Below are positions 49,396 through 62,389 of a DNA stretch of 64,000 bases, one piece after another. Both the position numbers and the translations under genes were made by a program. Origin of the DNA: Rhodeus uyekii (lineage: Eukaryota > Chordata > Actinopteri > Cypriniformes > Acheilognathidae); contig JAWRVZ010000057.1 in the NCBI GenBank assembly GCA_037043235.1, positions 1,875,501 through 1,939,500 on the forward strand, in the 5' to 3' direction. Below the pieces are notes generated by a model. It did not search any database, was not told the origin of the DNA, and saw only the letters and a program-made list of their open reading frames with translations. Every line of letters starts with the position of its first letter. Position 1 is the first letter of the stretch.

Positions 49396-50309
49396 TGATG
49401 ACCTTCAGTGAATGTCACTGTAAAGCACAGAGGAAATGAATAGAGGAGAACGCAGAGCCACAGAAGCTGGTGGAAAGACTGCGGACCGGTTGGCACGGCT
49501 AATGATGGCCATGCTCAGGTCCTGAGCTTCTCTTTCATCATGCACTGCTCGAATTAAAGCAAATGTGATTCTAATCGCAATTAGTCTGCAAGTATTAAAA
49601 TTTCGCCCTGTCCGTCCTCCAATCTACACATTCGGTCAAACCGCCAATTTGCTCTTGATTGAAGATCGCGATCTTGAGTCACGGCAAAGCACTTATGTTG
49701 GGCAAACACTGATTCAGCCACAAACCACCCCAAACTCTGGAAATCAGATGATTAGAGCATGTTGGCTCCGAGGGGTCTCTCGGAGGAGCTTTATCTCGCT
49801 GACCCTGCTGATTTTCATTAAAGATATCAGTAAAATTGTTGTTTTGAAATGAAAAGTCCAAGTGCTTGGCACACAGTTCTAGTTTAATTTCCTGTTGTTT
49901 TGGAAGCTTCCAGGGAAAACAAGAGTGTTGATGGGTGAGACAGGCTCCTGTTATCAGGTGACAAAGGACGCTGGGAGGAAAGTGCTGAGCGCACTTCTAA
50001 AAGTGACTGAAACTACAGCATTTCCAGTAGACTACAGTATTATCAGTAAACCTTGTTTATGGTGTGTGCATATTCCAAAAATTATACTCTACGGAAGCTA
50101 AAAAAAATAAAATAAATGAGTAGGTGATTTTAGATACAGCAACTGCTGACCATGTGACAAAATTCTGCTTTATGCAAATGAGCACTGATGGCCATTAATG
50201 ATAAGGCAGTGAAGTAGGAACTTCTGTTAGTAACCAACAGTACAGCAACTTGGCCCCATTTAATAGCTTAATCGCTGTCAGTGTGAACCCACTCTATATT
50301 TCAATCTCA
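48880..50309. other. Stretch without a gene; possible conserved block 49440-49850
   Basis: (GA)n at 49361-49391. 49500-49760 is non-repetitive with GCTCGAATTAAAGCAAATG, CTAATCGCAATTAGTC and GATTGAAGATCGCGATC. May be conserved non-coding DNA. No exons seen. Confidence 0.5.
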
Positions 50310-50317
50310 TGTTAAAC

Positions 50318-50726
50318 CAGGGATCGGTAACCCAAAATGTTGAAAGAGCCATATTGGACCCAAATTTCTTTTTTAAATATGTCCGGAGCCACAATATAAG
50401 GTTTATATATGAAGTGATACTTCGCTGGTTGTGTGCGGTACCAGATTTTTTTTTGGGGGGGGGGGGGGGGTAGCGCGAGCGCGAAGCATCATAAGCCACT
50501 TCCTGGTTAATACAGGAAGTGTTCGGCAAGGCAGCTGGAGTGCGAGCCATCTCGCGGGCCATTAATAATCGTTCTGTCGACAAGGGGGGTGGGGGGAGCG
50601 ATCTCGCATGCGGTGCGACACTCCTTTCATCCGTGGGCGGAGCGATAGAGCACCGAGCGGGGATTGCAGGACCGCTGCTACAAGTTACGTGCAGGGGATG
50701 AAAGACCCGCAGGTTGCCGACCCCTG
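50318..50726. mobile_element. hAT MITE with perfect 8-bp duplication
   Basis: Ends CAGGGATCGGTAACCC and (reverse complement) CAGGGGTCGGCAACCT are flanked by TGTTAAAC on both sides (50310-50317, 50727-50734). Eight-base duplication and CAGGGGTCGGCAA ends identify hAT. 409 bp. The interior has a T-run followed by about 18 G (around 50443-50470), then a GC-rich region. The 166-codon minus frame crosses the element and is not a gene. Confidence 0.95.
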
Positions 50727-50734
50727 TGTTAAAC

Positions 50735-51060
50735 AGAAGGTGAAATTTGAGGCATAAATTAAGAGAAATATTTAACACATTTTGCTTGATCAGAATCAGT
50801 AAATTGTACGGTAAATATCATGACACAAAAAGCACAGTGCAACTTACATGGCAACACAGAGGCAAGATAAAAAAAAATTATATATATATAAATTGATTTT
50901 GCTCATAGAATGAAAGTCAATGAGGTTCAAAATTTATTTCGATTCTATGGCCCAAAAAATAAATATAAAACATCTTCTCATATGTACCAAATGTATAAAT
51001 GTATAATTTTATATTGTAATTTATGCATTTGTAATGAACGCTCTTCTCTGTTAGAAATAG
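50735..51060. other. AT-rich spacer without a gene
   Basis: Nothing recognised between the hAT MITE and the minisatellite. Confidence 0.6.
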
Positions 51061-51338
51061 TCTGGACAGGAAGCTGAGCTAAACTTAACAGCCTGGACAG
51101 GAAGCTGAGCTAAACTTAACAGCCTGGACAGGAAGCTGAGCTAAACTTAACAGCCTGGACAGGAAGCTGAGCTAAACTTAACAGCCTGGACAGGAAGCTG
51201 AGCTAAACTTAACCGCCTGGACAGGAAGCTGAGCTAAACTTAACAGCCTGGACAGGAAGCTGAGCTAAACTTAACAGTCTGGACAGGAAGCTGAGCTAAA
51301 CTTAACAGTCTGGACAGGAAGCTGAGCTAAACTTTAGA
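51061..51338. repeat. 31-bp minisatellite, nine near-identical copies
   Basis: The unit contains TGGACAGGAAGCTGAGCTAA followed by ACTTAACAG and repeats at exactly 31 bp. Nine copies differ only at GCC/GTC and CAG/CCG positions. There are no spacers, so it is not a CRISPR array. 31 is not a multiple of 3, so it is not a protein repeat. Confidence 0.97.
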
Positions 51339-53314
51339 ATCACAAAGAAACGTGCAGATACACGTCAAAAATAGACTCTTGTCAAACTATTAGACATTCC
51401 ATTTCTCTAGTTCTTACATCCTCGTATGAGACTTAAGTAAATTAAACTTGAAAGAATCCGAAGGCATCCATTGATAATGACAGGCAGATTGTACTTTGAC
51501 CAGGAAACGGACACACGCATTCAACTGTCTGCGGTCGTGGAGACTAGCAGCAAATTTCAATGTGCAGTAATGTACATACTAATTAGCGGAGAGGCAGCGG
51601 AATCCTGGCTAGCATGTTAAATCTGCTACATGACAGAATAATTTGACTCCTTAAAAGGATTATGCAAATTAGTGCCCATCACAGCATAGGAAGACTGAAA
51701 AAATGTGACAGATAATTTATACATAATACACCTTCCCTGGATATCTGCAGGCAATGCACCTGGGCAAACCTTAAAAGCATGTTTACCTGTCATTTTGTTG
51801 AATCAAAAAATGGTGCTTAATACACAATAAAATGTCAAGTCGCTCAAAAATTTCAGTTAACATTTCAGGATAACTATAAAAATATGTGGAACAATAATAA
51901 TATGTTGAAATAAATAAATGACTCAAAAGTTTGCTTATTTAGAACCTTTGATCTTTGAAGGTTTTGACATGAGAAACGTTCATAACTGAATCTCTAGTGA
52001 TATCTGAGATGACAAGGGACATTTTCTCAAGAGAAGAAAGTCAAAGTCTCTATTTAATTCCACTGAGGCCTCTGAGAAACATTTGAGCAAGACATGTCAA
52101 TTGTGATACACGACGAAAATATGGAATAAAATGTTTCTCTTTTGTTGTTCTATGTAAGATCATAAGACTCATCGTGCAGATCGGAGCCATTTCATGGTCC
52201 AGGGTAAAAAAATCCACATGCTGTCTGATGTTTCACAGCCCTACAGAATCGTCAGCTCCCATTAAAGAACCTGTTCTTCCTTCTGACGTACATTACCTCA
52301 AATTTTAACATACTCATCAAGATTTATATAATTTGTTACAAGTAAGTCAAATCTATACAAAGAAAAACGCAAGTTATGGTTAGAGGCAGGGTAGTAAATT
52401 GTTCCATTTTTGCAGGTAATCTAAATGCAAACTAGAAGCAACTTATCATGAGAATGGATTTCCCACCATCTGGTCAAATAACAGGGGATTTGTCTAGTGG
52501 CAAGCAAAGAATAGAATGATGGGAGAAAGATTAGCAAGCAAGTCCTACAGTTGGCTAAAATGTATTTTGTGCAAACAAGAACAGATGACGCCTTAACAAT
52601 TACACCTGTCAAAAACTCCAGAAAGCAATCCATCTCTCGGCAGCTCGGCTGAAAGCAGGGTACTTCATAGCAAAATGATTTTTTTAAACAATTGTCGGCA
52701 AACATTTTGATACATGACAAGCTGGGAAGTCGCATTTTACTTTCATGCGTAACCAAATGCAACCTGGGCTCTGCCACTCAGTGATAAGTACGACAAATGC
52801 AAAGCACCCGTAAGGGGATGATGCGTGTGCGTCCGTTTTTTTTTGTGTGTGTGTTAACAAAGCGTGCAGTTTACTCGCCTTGGATGCATTTTCAGGATCA
52901 AAGCCAAAGAGCTTTGCTGTCGCCTCTGTTACCAATGGCCTTTTGGCCTGTGAAAGGCATCCTTTATGTAAGATTTCAACCGCTACCGGCCACAATCAAA
53001 GAGCGACTGTTAACTATTTATCTTGTCCATCTCTGTTGGGAAAGAGATCTCCTTTTCTCAATGTTATGTTGGCAAGTAAAACTGTAAAGAATTGCATGAA
53101 GTGACTGATTTCTGGTACTCTCTCCCTGCAGGCTCGCGACGTTGAGGGTTTTCAACCATATTGAAACATTTTGCCTAATCAAAATATGTAAGAGACTGAA
53201 ACCATCGTAAGACTTAGTCATCCGTTCAAAGACTTTTTCACCAAATGGTTTAAGATGCAATAAGACCAAAAAAGATATTTATAAAATTGGTATACATAAA
53301 ACGCATATTTATAT
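51339..53314. other. Stretch without recognisable gene
   Basis: No transposon ends. 52780-53080 is compositionally distinct, with overlapping frames on both strands, but has no family likeness. Confidence 0.55.
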
Positions 53315-53352
53315 TAGGGCTGTCAATAGATAGATTTAATTTTTTAATCACT
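53315..53352. mobile_element. hAT end fragment
   Basis: TAGGGCTGTCAATAGATAGA then TTTAATTTTTTAATCAC matches the end of a hAT family common in zebrafish. The rest is missing; the SINE begins 19 bp further on. Confidence 0.55.
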
Positions 53353-53370
53353 TATCAAGAAATTAAACAG

Positions 53371-53522
53371 ACGGCTTTCCTGTGGCTCAAACGGTAGAGG
53401 GTGGCATTTGCAACGCCATGGTCATGGGTTCGATTCCCAGGTAAAGCAACTGATTAGAATGTCAATGTGTTTCTTGAATGCAATTTAAATCGCTTTGGAT
53501 AAAACGTCTGCCATAAATGTAA
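53371..53522 (+). mobile_element. tRNA-derived SINE, second copy, more complete head
   Basis: CCTGTGGCTCAAACGGTAGA is the tRNA-like A-box region, and GGTTCGATTCC at 53427-53437 is the B box. The body and TTTGGATAAAACGTCTGCC tail match the copy at 2597. The tail ends in TAAATGTAAAT. This copy keeps both internal promoter boxes. Confidence 0.88.
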
Positions 53523-54244
<722 letters not shown>

Positions 54245-54321
54245 CTGTCAGATTGTTTCTGAGGCCCTCCCGCATTGCGCTGTGTGACATATACATAATA
54301 GACAGACAGACAAAAAGATGA

Positions 54322-54362
54322 TGATAGATAGATAGACGGATAGATGGATAGATGGATAGATG

Positions 54363-54460
<98 letters not shown>
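54322..54460. repeat. (GATA)n / (GGATA) microsatellite
   Basis: About 35 GATA-type units; the first third is interrupted by GACGGATAGATGGATA variants and the rest is pure. The 173-codon minus frame across it is repeat translation, not a gene. Confidence 0.97.
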
Positions 54461-56817
54461 ATGAATACATACAAGACACAACTGGAAAAAAGAAATGCAT
54501 GTCAGCCATGCCAGAAACCTTTAAACAAGTAAACATAATTACTTTCTACTCCATGCTTTGGGTTTCAGCCACATTTGCACGTTGTTTTAGCTGTTAGAAG
54601 GCTAGAGGACAGGGGAAATTGATTTGCTGTATGAAGGTGAATAAAGACAGAATGTCATGTTAGCTGATGGATATATATCTTGGGGCTCAGTGTATATATC
54701 TGCAAAATAAATGAGCAGGTTTTTTGGTGTGAAGTTCTGGAGAAATGCCAGTGGTGGGCTGGAAAAACACAGCATTGCATCTGAAAGGGAAAACAATGAT
54801 GTGTTCCTATTCCTGAGCCAAAAGCAGTGTGGAAAATGTTTTATAAAACCTCTGTTATGAAACATCCATCATTAATTTATAGCTGGAAGTCTTGGGGGTT
54901 CTAATGATGCCTAATGAGCAACTCCTACTTTAACCTGCAGGATTATGACCTTTGACCTTCTCAGCTTGCTTCCACACTTTCAAAGCGTTAAATGCGAGAA
55001 CAAATTTTTTTTAGCTGCAGTTACACAAGAAAAATCTTCCATTGATTCATTCAAGGAACTTTCTGGTAATTATCTCTATTTAACTCTAATGTTGTTGAGC
55101 CTAAAGCAGGTCTTTGGGGATGTCATTTACTACAATGCCCTGACATTATTTAGATATGGTTGAATCAGTGATGAGGATTGAAGATGCTTTATCTTAATTT
55201 AGCTCATATGTAAAGTAATTGACTATATTTGTCTATGTTTTCAAATCATTTCTCCCCCATTTCCCTCCAAGTCTCATATACATAACAATAACACATAGTT
55301 TAAGTGTATTCAAAAGAATGCTAGTCTGACGCTCGCTGATGTAAATAAGATCGAAACAAATCAAAGACGCAGACCATCTACAATAGAAAAGAATGCATCT
55401 TGTGACAACTTTTGCCCAAATCCGTCAGATCAAGAATGCCGGAAGCCGTTTATCCTTACTTTACATGGTGACAATAATGTTATCATAAATTGTACTACTT
55501 TGGATCAAATCACACAATAAAAAGCTAAATTTTTCAGATTGAATGCTCACAGAATCAATGAAAAGACGGATTTCCTTTCCTACGGTCACAATACTGATTG
55601 TTACCGTTTCTCCCACTTGTTTTCCTCCTTGATCCTCTGATATGGCATCTTTCTCTGACCAGCGACTATTGCTGAAATGACCAAACGAATCCCGTGTTTA
55701 ATACAGTGGAAAATAGGGACATTACCCCTTTAAGAAGAGCCGCTATCATGCAGCCGTGCCCTTCAGAATTTTACAGCTGGCATCTCAGGGCCTGCTCCAT
55801 TTCATCTACAAGCTGTATATATAACAACCCATTTGCCGATGTGCATTCGTAGCGGATGGAGCATTGGGCCGGAGCCAGCCAGGCCTGTCAGAAGTGCTTA
55901 TTTACAGGGGCAAGAGCTCAAGAGCAAAGCTCACACAATGATCAATAATGAAAGGAATTCGTCCTTTTATGTAATGCATGATTATAACCAAAGCCAAGGT
56001 GAACAGCTCACTCAACGTAAGAGCACAGGCACCTTTTCCACGTCAATGCAGGCTTGTTTTATTCGCAGGCCCTGCTGTTCAAACCAATTGCGGTCTGACG
56101 GGAGAGCGGCAATCAGGGTCAGAGCGCAGGTCAGGGGGAAAGATATAGTGTATCGATTTCTCCACAGGAGTGGAACCGGGCCGTGCCGGAGCTCCATGCA
56201 GCAGGGGGCGGGGTGGAGAAGTCGGCGACTCGGCCTTCATTTCAATCAAAAACGGAGGGGTCAGGGGTCAAGCCTGTTCCACTCCCCATCATGATGAATT
56301 GGGGTGCGGCGGGTTCAAGCAGGTGACCCACGGATGCAGAGCTTGGAGTACGGGACATAAGAATATAGATTACAACAGAGGTAAACATGTCACCCGCTAC
56401 CATTAAATCAAGAAAAAAAATAATCATACCAAACGCTGCTCTCTGCTGTTTCCTTCCAACAACTAATGGTAATAAAAGGGTCTTAAACGCTTCTAAACAA
56501 CGTTACAAGGCACCAAAGCCTTAACTAGACAGAACTGCTCTTTGATTTAATGCATCTTCCTCGTAGAATCACAAAATCAGCACAATACCTGTGGTAAATA
56601 AGATGTCACGTTAGTATGGATCCTGCTTCTACATCCACATTTCTCCCTTGTGTTAAACACCAGCCTGCCACATTGTTAGTGCAATACATCCTCACACCAG
56701 GCAAATTTAGCAAAAACCTTCAATGCTAACAAATTTAACATTGTACAAGGGGGTGTCATGCATCACAAAATGCTGCAAAAAGTGACTTTGACACATACCC
56801 GTTTTCTACAAACAAAT
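54461..56817. other. Long stretch without a gene
   Basis: No element ends. 55740-56420 is GC-richer and carries a 153-codon plus frame (55833-56294) with no domain, low hydrophobic content and no splice-site support. More likely host non-coding sequence. Confidence 0.5.
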
Positions 56818-57130
56818 TTGGTTCAACTTTATTTTGATAGTCCATTAGAGACATTCTACTAACTATAAGTGACTTTGCAACTACATGTGAGTATTAGTAG
56901 ACTGTTAGGGTTGGTAGTATAAGTTGACATGTAGTTTTAAAGTTACTTCTATTCAGCATTAAGTAAAGTTAATTCTATTCCGCATTCAGTCTACTAATAC
57001 CCAAATGACAGCTAGTTGACATGTGGTTGAAAAGTTCCATAGTTAGCTAGACGAAGTGGACTAAAAAATGGACAAAATGGGCAAAATGGACAAAAATATC
57101 TAAAGTGGACTATCGAAACAATTATAGTGT
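56818..57130. mobile_element. Cyprinid interspersed repeat (MITE-like), copy 2
   Basis: TTCAACTTTATTTTGATAGTCC at the left and GGACTATCGAAACAATTATAGTG at the right are rough inverted ends. ATTCTACTAACTATAAGTGA and AGTCTACTAATACCCAAATG match copy 1 at 6526-6790. It contains a short internal run of (TGGACAAAA)-type repeats near 57070. Confidence 0.78.
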
Positions 57131-57519
57131 TCCCTACAATTATAATATTCTACAGCTCAGTTACTACAAATGTGACGTCATGTAATGATTTACAGTGCAT
57201 ATTGAGAACACCAGCAAAGGGCTTTATACAAGTAAAAAAAAAAATCTAGGTTTGTCAATCAAGCTACAAAGCAAAAAAAAAAAAGTTTTATGTAAATTAC
57301 TGTAAAACTAACTACATTATTTTTTAAGCATATAAAATAAAGTCCAGAATTAAACTAAAGTAAATAAGTAAACTAAGTAAACTTTAAATTAAAGTTATTT
57401 TTATATATATATTCAATGACACAAGTTACTGCTCATCATCAACAGCTTTATTCAGGTTTCATATTTTACATTTTATAGCAGAACTTCAATAGAGTGTACA
57501 AATTTACCAGCATATTAAC
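57131..57519. other. AT-rich spacer without a gene
   Basis: Nothing recognised. Confidence 0.6.
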
Positions 57520-57980
57520 TAGGGATGCACTGATATTTACTGATATGGCCGATACCTATAACTGATAATTCTTTATATGTGAAAGCCGATAACAGATAAA
57601 TTGATAAATCTAAATCTAAATTTTGATATACATTGAGAGTCAAATGAGATCTTATTGCAAAGTGTTATCAAAAAAGTTTTAGTCAGAATGTATAACTCAT
57701 GTTGTGGACGCATTCTTTCCACAACAACGCGCTGAAACACGAGCGCACAAAGAATTCACCACATTTTTTTACACTCGTAGTCTCATTATAATTGTATGTA
57801 GCTTATGTGACAGATTTCTGATGCACAGATTACACTGAATTGTTTCTTCCTTTTCGAAGTGATTCGAAGTGAAAAATCTGAAGTGTCTGTAATACATTAA
57901 TTATCGGCTTTAATATATTAGCCAAATGAGCATTTAATTAGCCAATACCCATATGGTGGCCGATATATTGTGCATCCCTA
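57520..57980. mobile_element. hAT MITE, TAGGGATGCAC family
   Basis: The left end TAGGGATGCACTGATAT and right (reverse complement TAGGGATGCACAATATAT) are inverted. Flanks ATATTAAC (57512-57519) and ATATTGAC (57981-57988) are a 7/8 target duplication. Subterminal GCCGATA words recur at both ends. 461 bp, no coding. Confidence 0.9.
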
Positions 57981-59802
57981 ATATTGACCATATTTCATCA
58001 AAGAACAAAATATTTTTTAACTATAGCCATACCAGTAAAATCACAGTAACGTACATTGTGCTACTGGAAAATAAATGTTGGAAATATAAAAAATTAAAAT
58101 ACATATTGTCTTAAAACTTCTTTGTTAAAAATCTTCTTTGTTGTGATGATGACTCCTGCCGCCTGTCTCACGATTGTCCGGTCGCTCTGCCAGTGCCGCT
58201 GTGGGAGGACAACACTAGTTGGCATGGCTTAAATGGGAAATGAGCACCCGTTCCAATGTTCTTACATATCTTTATTCATTATAACGTAATTATACCTTGC
58301 AAATAACATTTGTATAAAACGAAAAAGGTGTTTTAATGTATACCTAAAAAACTGAACACACTCCTTAGACTTTGATCTTCAAAACGCTGCGGGAGGAAAA
58401 GGCCAGTTAGTACAGCTTCAACTCTGAAAATGATCAGATATTCTTACAGAAACATTAACTAAACTATACATAGCTTTATATCTTGCAAATATCATCAGAA
58501 TAAAACATATAAGAAGTGAAAGTTAACCTACCATTCTCTTGTGGGCTTCAGTTTCATGAGTCGTAGAGCTGTAGCACGAGGAGGTTTGCGGTTATTCAGT
58601 ACTACTGTATTTAGATTAACAGTAGGCTCATTTTCCCAGAATGCATTGAAAATCTACAGTAACACTGTACACAGCTTAATCAGTAGGAAACTGTTAAGAA
58701 TACAATAATAATACTGTGAAAATGACAATCATTCGATTCTAAAGTAGGGATTTTTAGTGAGAATACAGTAATATTATTGTGAAAACAACAGAAATCATTT
58801 ACAATGTATTTACTACCTTTCCTCAATGAAAGAACACAGTTTAAGTCTAGAAATACACCTTATGCAAGTATTCAAACGCAGTCACGAATGCTTAGCTGGC
58901 ATACTGCAACCATGCAGTCTTGTTTAAATAGCACTGACGCATTTCAGGATGCAACCGCATGTGAAATTGAACTTCTGTAGCCAGAAGCAGCTGTGTGTAG
59001 CTAGAAGCTCACTTACTCGCGTAGTGTATGTTTCAGATCCAAGGCCTTAAACATTGTTGGCTTATTAAGCATAATCAGTGTGACACTGTGCATGTAAACA
59101 CACTCACACTGCTATTTCACACTGAAGTATTGTCAATACTCGCATAAATACCTGTAACCATGGTCGATATCTTCAACTAATGGTGTATTACAATACATGG
59201 TCTTATCATATTGCTGATGTTCTTTGTCCAGACTAGCTATTAAAAAAGATGAATAAATATGCTCAAAAAGAGGCTCACACAGATCCCTTAGCTCACCTCA
59301 GACGTGTTTTACAGTATTATGATATGTTTGTGTAAAATTACACAGTGGACTGAACGCATGAATCAAATGACAAATGCCAACAGTCTGAGCATCTTCCCCA
59401 TCAGCCACTTGAGAGAGATGTTTGCATTGCCTGCCCGCAATTACCCAGCATGCAATATTCAGTCAGGACGCCCGCAGACCCTGACAGATTATGCAGCGGT
59501 GTGTGGGATCCAGCGTCTCACTGAGTGGGTGAATGAGGTCTGACTTCACAGTTTTATTTGTTCTCTGTGCTTTAACCTCATTTACAGTAAGAGAAGCAGG
59601 TCAGGGGCCATATTACACCATATCAACATATGCTTGATAGCATATGCAGCGGCACTAGTCTATTTCTGTAAGAGCGCTGCGCTGCTTGATACCGGCTACA
59701 CCGAACAACGATTCCTACTGGTTTCAATAGGCCAATGAATACCTGAACATTAAGGTTACAGTTTATTGTATTAAAGTCAACATCATATAAAGTTGGACAT
59801 CA
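57981..59802. other. Stretch without recognisable gene
   Basis: 58600-58810 has TTAACAGTAGGCTCATTTTC and repeated CAGTAA.A.T.TTGTGAAAA words, perhaps an old cyprinid repeat. 59300-59545 is compositionally distinct but has no exon support. Confidence 0.5.
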
Positions 59803-59810
59803 TTCTAGTG

Positions 59811-60319
59811 CAGGGGTGGGCAAACTATTTGTCTCGCGGGCCACATTGGTTTCTTAAAATTGACAGAGGGGCCGGGGTGAAGGTCGTACCTGTGCATTTA
59901 CTTATAAGAAATCCTAGAACACCTGTATAAAGTATAGTTTGGTCTTAAATCACTCGACTGGGACACGTGAAATTACAACAAAACAATTTAATCGACAGAA
60001 AAACCATAATATGCAATGTGACTGAATTGTATATTTGCCTCAGCTCTAGATTGACAATCACAGGCGTCCAATCACAACTGACCTCTGGAAAAAAGGGAAC
60101 TAACCAATGACGTTTGACGTTACTATTACAAGAGCAAGCCCCACCCTACGACTGACAAAAATAAAGGTACACACGCCTATTCTCCAGCACAGCTTCAGCG
60201 CCACTGCCGCTTGCAGCCGCGACAGAGTGACATTACAGGGAAATGTAAAATGAAGGAGGTTTAATACAGGTTCGGCAAGTTCGGCGGGCCGGATTAAAAG
60301 CGTAGTTTGCCCACCCCTG
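59811..60319. mobile_element. hAT MITE with perfect 8-bp duplication
   Basis: CAGGGGTGGGCAAACTA and its inverted partner are flanked by TTCTAGTG on both sides (59803-59810, 60320-60327). These are textbook Charlie-type hAT ends. Both ends also share CGCGGGCC / GGCGGGCCGGAT words. 509 bp; no transposase remnant seen. Confidence 0.95.
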
Positions 60320-60327
60320 TTCTAGTG

Positions 60328-60793
60328 TGATATGAAGCAGGGCGGTGGAACAAATGAGTGACACCTGCGCGCCACACCGGTTTCGAGTCCTATGCAGGAG
60401 CTCTGAAAGGTTAAAAGGAGAAATGCTGACAGTGAAAGACGAGAGAGGGCCAGTTTTGTTTTGTTTTTGTTTATGCGGCAGCCATCTGTGAGGGACAGCC
60501 ACTTTACTTTCCCTCTGTTGTTTGTATATTTTGGGATTAAACTTTAGACTCAATATTTGCCGGTTCCTGGCTCTTTCTACCCTGAACTATGAACTTTACT
60601 CCATCTGGTTGTGTTCTTCTGATGAAACCCAAATTACAAATAAACTTACATGCAGTCATTTGTGAAGGATTAAAAAAAAAGAAGATTTTTTTTGCAGAGA
60701 TAATTATATCCCCTATACAAATGTCTTAAAATCCCATTATTACCAGGTTTTGACTAAAATGTTTACATATTCTTTTAATAAAATATTATAAAT
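60328..60793. other. Stretch without recognisable gene
   Basis: Nothing recognised; the minus frame at 60233-60553 overlaps the hAT MITE. Confidence 0.55.
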
Positions 60794-60858
60794 GAAAAAA
60801 TCTGCTCGTATCTTGGAATACTCGTATGTAGAGACACTCGTATCTCAAGGTATTACTG
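60794..60858 (-). mobile_element. Terminal fragment of the CAGTAATACC Tigger-like family
   Basis: CTGCTCGTATCTTGGAATAC, then GTATGTAGAGACACTCGTAT, ending CTCAAGGTATTACTG next to TA (60859-60860). This is the 5' end of the element seen complete at 17561-18561; the rest is absent. Confidence 0.85.
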
Positions 60859-60860
60859 TA

Positions 60861-62012
60861 TATACAATACATTAGATTATATATTTTACATTATAATATG
60901 AATATTTTATTGCATTCATAATTAAAATAGACAAAAATATATTTAACTTGACACAGCATCTTAAAACAATAAAAATGCTCAATGCATAAGATGCTGGCGG
61001 GGGGAAAAAAACGACAAAAAAGGCCAAAACTGATCCACAATAAAAATAATTATGTCCCACCTGTTTTACCACTAAATATTCTGTTGTTTCACACAGAAAC
61101 AGGTAATACTACCTCGATTAAATGTGCTGTAAATGCAGTTTCGTGTTGTCTCCAAGCAATGAAATAAACGTTTCAGCGGTGCCCTGTTATTTCCTGTAAC
61201 ACATTTCAAAAATTCACCATTTGATGTTTGTGAATAAATCGCATTTGTGTTGCTTGCTAAACTAAACAGCTTCCTCCATGAGCGCACACACTGGGGGCAG
61301 ATGTTGCGGATGAGAGATAAATGAGTTTGATGGTGTTTAGAGAAAGAGGAGGAGGAAAAGATTGGAAAAGAGGGGGAGGAAAGAGAGGAAGCAAACAAGT
61401 GCAAGGACGGGTCGGCAACGGCCCAACATTAAGCTAGAGAATAGTCTTCCAGTGACAACAGAAAGAACAAGAAACAGCCCAGCTAGCGGAACCAGCCTCA
61501 CCTACTTGAAAAGAAGAGAAACTCATTCAATACTGGCACTGTTCTCACAACACACAATTGGCAGTGACAGTAAAGATGGCTTAGAGAGAGGCACACAGGG
61601 TATGAACCACCATACAGAAGGTTTAAATGCTCTACTTTGGGCAAACACTAATTAAAGGGGCCATATTCAGCACTTCTCACTTAAGTACACTTATTTAGTC
61701 AAGGTTTCATGCACCGAAAAAAGTCGTAGTCGCAGATTTACAGATTTCCACCCTCTCTCTGAACCTTTGAACTGCTACTGTAAAACTGCTACTATTTATG
61801 TAAATAACCTCATTATAATTGGCTAACTTCTGCAAACCGCACACTATACATCCATATATGCACACAAGATGTGAATGTTACAATGCAACTTTTAGTTACA
61901 CTACAGTCTTTTATCATTGAATATAGGGGTTTACATGTATAAAATTAATGTATTGAAATAATTAAATTTATATATATATGCATACACACATATATACATA
62001 TCCATACACATA
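60861..62012. other. Stretch without recognisable gene
   Basis: Purine-rich (GA/GGA) run at 61340-61395. No element ends or exon structure. The TATA/CA-rich tail at 61960-62012 leads into the next element. Confidence 0.55.
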
Positions 62013-62014
62013 TA

Positions 62015-62387
62015 CAGTAATCCCTCGCCACTTCGCGGTTCAAGTTTCGCAGCCTCAGTGCATCGCCGATTTTTCAAAAATATTTATCGAAAAATAAAAA
62101 TTCAAAAAAAGCGCCATATCGGCAGCTGTATTGAGGAAAGCAGCGTTGCTTCATCGTGATGCGAGAGAAACGGTTTCCCAGGATGCAGACAAAGAGAGAA
62201 ACTCTCTCAGAGTCTTTGCACACGCCCACGGGCACTCATACAAGACACATGATTGGTTCCCAGCGCAAGATCGACCAATGAGAGCACGAGTGGATGTATC
62301 CCGTGAGCTGATTGGCTGACTTCACGGATTTTCACCAATCGCGGGGGGTTCCGGTCCACATTAACCACGATAAACGAGGGATCACTG
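62015..62387. mobile_element. Tigger-like MITE, CAGTAATCCCTCG family
   Basis: The left end CAGTAATCCCTCGCCACTTC and right (reverse complement CAGTGATCCCTCGTTTATCG) have TA on both sides (62013-62014, 62388-62389). 373 bp. It inserted into TATA/CA repeats. The interior includes AATATTTATCGAAAAATAAA and GCCATATCGGCAGCTGTATT, shared with the copy at 63710; no transposase remnant. Confidence 0.92.
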
Positions 62388-62389
62388 TA

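Noticed and set aside
50278..50778. 166-codon minus-strand frame
   Set aside because: It runs across a hAT MITE, its target duplications and a G-run; no domain.
51061..51338. CRISPR-like array
   Set aside because: Units are contiguous without spacers, in a vertebrate genome; it is a minisatellite.
55833..56294. 153-codon plus-strand frame
   Set aside because: No domain, no splice sites framing it, unremarkable composition; likely chance in GC-richer DNA.
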